64,000 bases of DNA from assembly GCF_000513095.1 (NCBI RefSeq), contig NZ_BAUT01000013.1, positions 1-64,000 of the forward strand, given 5' to 3'. The notes beneath the pieces were generated by a model. That model ran no database searches, was not told where the DNA came from, and worked only from the letters and a program-made list of their open reading frames with translations. The position numbers were made by a program, and so were the translations under genes. Below, one piece after another: positions 63,472 to 64,000 of the stretch (within the stretch, counting starts at the first letter, position 1; each line of letters starts with the position of its first letter). The DNA comes from Halalkalibacter wakoensis JCM 9140 (GTDB lineage: Bacteria > Bacillota > Bacilli > Bacillales > Bacillaceae_D).

Positions 63472-64000
63472 TTAGCGTCGAAATTTCGGAATGGATAAAT
63501 AGGTTGCCCATCTCCAAAACCATTCAAATGGACCTATATAAAAGTGACGCAGCCACCATTTACTCACTACTATTTGCAGTGCAAAAAAGACAAACACGAG
63601 GATAGCGGCTGCAAACACTCCAATTGAAGAGAAGAGGCCAAAGCCATATCCATAAAACAAAGTTGTAAAGACAAGAGACTGTGTTAAATAATTGGTTAAA
63701 GATAATCTTCCTACATACGTGAGAGGACGTAAAATTTGTAACGACCGTTCATTTGTACATAGGAGCGCGATACTTGATGCATAGAACATAGCAACAAAGG
63801 GGCCTCCGATAGTCATATGAAGCATTTCAAATGCATAACGATCGCTAAACAAATAGGGTAGTTTACTAGGAAATCCGATTAACAATGTCGTCCACCAAAC
63901 GCGGACAAACAGCTTACGATTGTCATGAAGGTTGACTAACCATTTTTTTCTCGCCACAAAAGCCCCTAATAAAAACATCCCTAGTACACTAACCATCGAT
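63472..64000 (-). CDS. DUF418-domain membrane protein, partial
   Basis: The C-terminal 175 residues or so of a YeiB/YxaH-type DUF418 membrane protein, with several helices and the family-like segment YVGRLSLTNYLTQSLVFTTLFYGYGFGLF and ending with GPFEWFWRWATY. The gene runs off the right edge of the window, so the first ATG inside (63996) is not the real start. Function is unknown; such proteins may be transporters. Confidence 0.8.
   Translation of the reverse strand, partial: SMVSVLGMFLLGAFVARKKWLVNLHDNRKLFVRVWWTTLLIGFPSKLPYLFSDRYAFEMLHMTIGGPFVAMFYASSIALLCTNERSLQILRPLTYVGRLSLTNYLTQSLVFTTLFYGYGFGLFSSIGVFAAAILVFVFFALQIVVSKWWLRHFYIGPFEWFWRWATYLSIPKFRR

Overview
The window looks like a chromosomal segment of an endospore-forming, low-GC Bacillaceae bacterium. 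The grounds are a GerA-type spore germinant receptor operon, the sporulation genes prkA and yhbH, a sporulation-type class A PBP, Bacillus-style GlpP-controlled glycerol genes, a petrobactin-type siderophore importer with Fur boxes, cre (CcpA) sites, and strong AGGAGG-type ribosome binding sites. An alkaliphilic Bacillus relative would fit, but the species cannot be fixed from the sequence alone.

Layout. 1-430: four tRNAs (Phe, Thr, Leu, Lys) and a terminator. 800-2223: a frameshifted DHA2 drug exporter. 2363-9380: a xylan/pentonate island with a cytoplasmic GH10 xylanase, an IclR regulator with a perfect palindrome beside it, a 2-dehydro-3-deoxy-pentonate aldolase, a YjhG/YagF-type pentonate dehydratase and a GH43 beta-xylosidase. 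9571-13254: gerA-gerB-gerC type receptor. 13558-15641: class D sortase and a DHA1 exporter. 15683-20967: a full molybdenum-cofactor set (moaC-mobA-moaB against moaA and moeA-mobB-moaE-moaD). 23000-28590: its likely client, a formate block (fdhD, OFA-family antiporter, MpsC-like protein, FdhF/YdeP-type molybdoenzyme). 29153-34110: glpP, glpF, glpK, glpD with two GlpP-type leader terminators. 34331-45823: housekeeping and stress genes (ferritin, Dps, queG, ogt, trmL, BstA-like, GH37 enzyme). 46086-52875: PBP, prkA, sipX-like peptidase, yhbH. 53021-56287: sensor kinase with a Gfo/Idh/MocA partner. 56466-61467: MarR regulator and Fur-controlled fpbNOPQ-type importer. 61854-64000: a second sensor kinase and the C-terminal part of a DUF418 protein.

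The non-coding fraction is unusually rich. Nine copies of a 27-bp REP-like palindrome lie in the first 23 kb, mostly at gene 3' ends and all in one orientation relative to the gene. Three of them abut a four-motif hairpin array whose two complete copies share 51/58/51-bp spacing. One REP copy has been split by a 44-bp palindrome that created a 9-bp target duplication. There is also a seven-unit 52-bp tandem array upstream of prkA, a 139-bp tandem array inside the siderophore locus, and larger hairpin repeats whose outer stems differ in sequence between copies yet stay perfectly complementary.

Many otherwise intact genes carry a single-base frameshift (10 open frames plus the moaA tail), mostly one-base losses in short homopolymers. 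This is more likely sequencing error than gene decay and should be settled before any of these genes is called dead.
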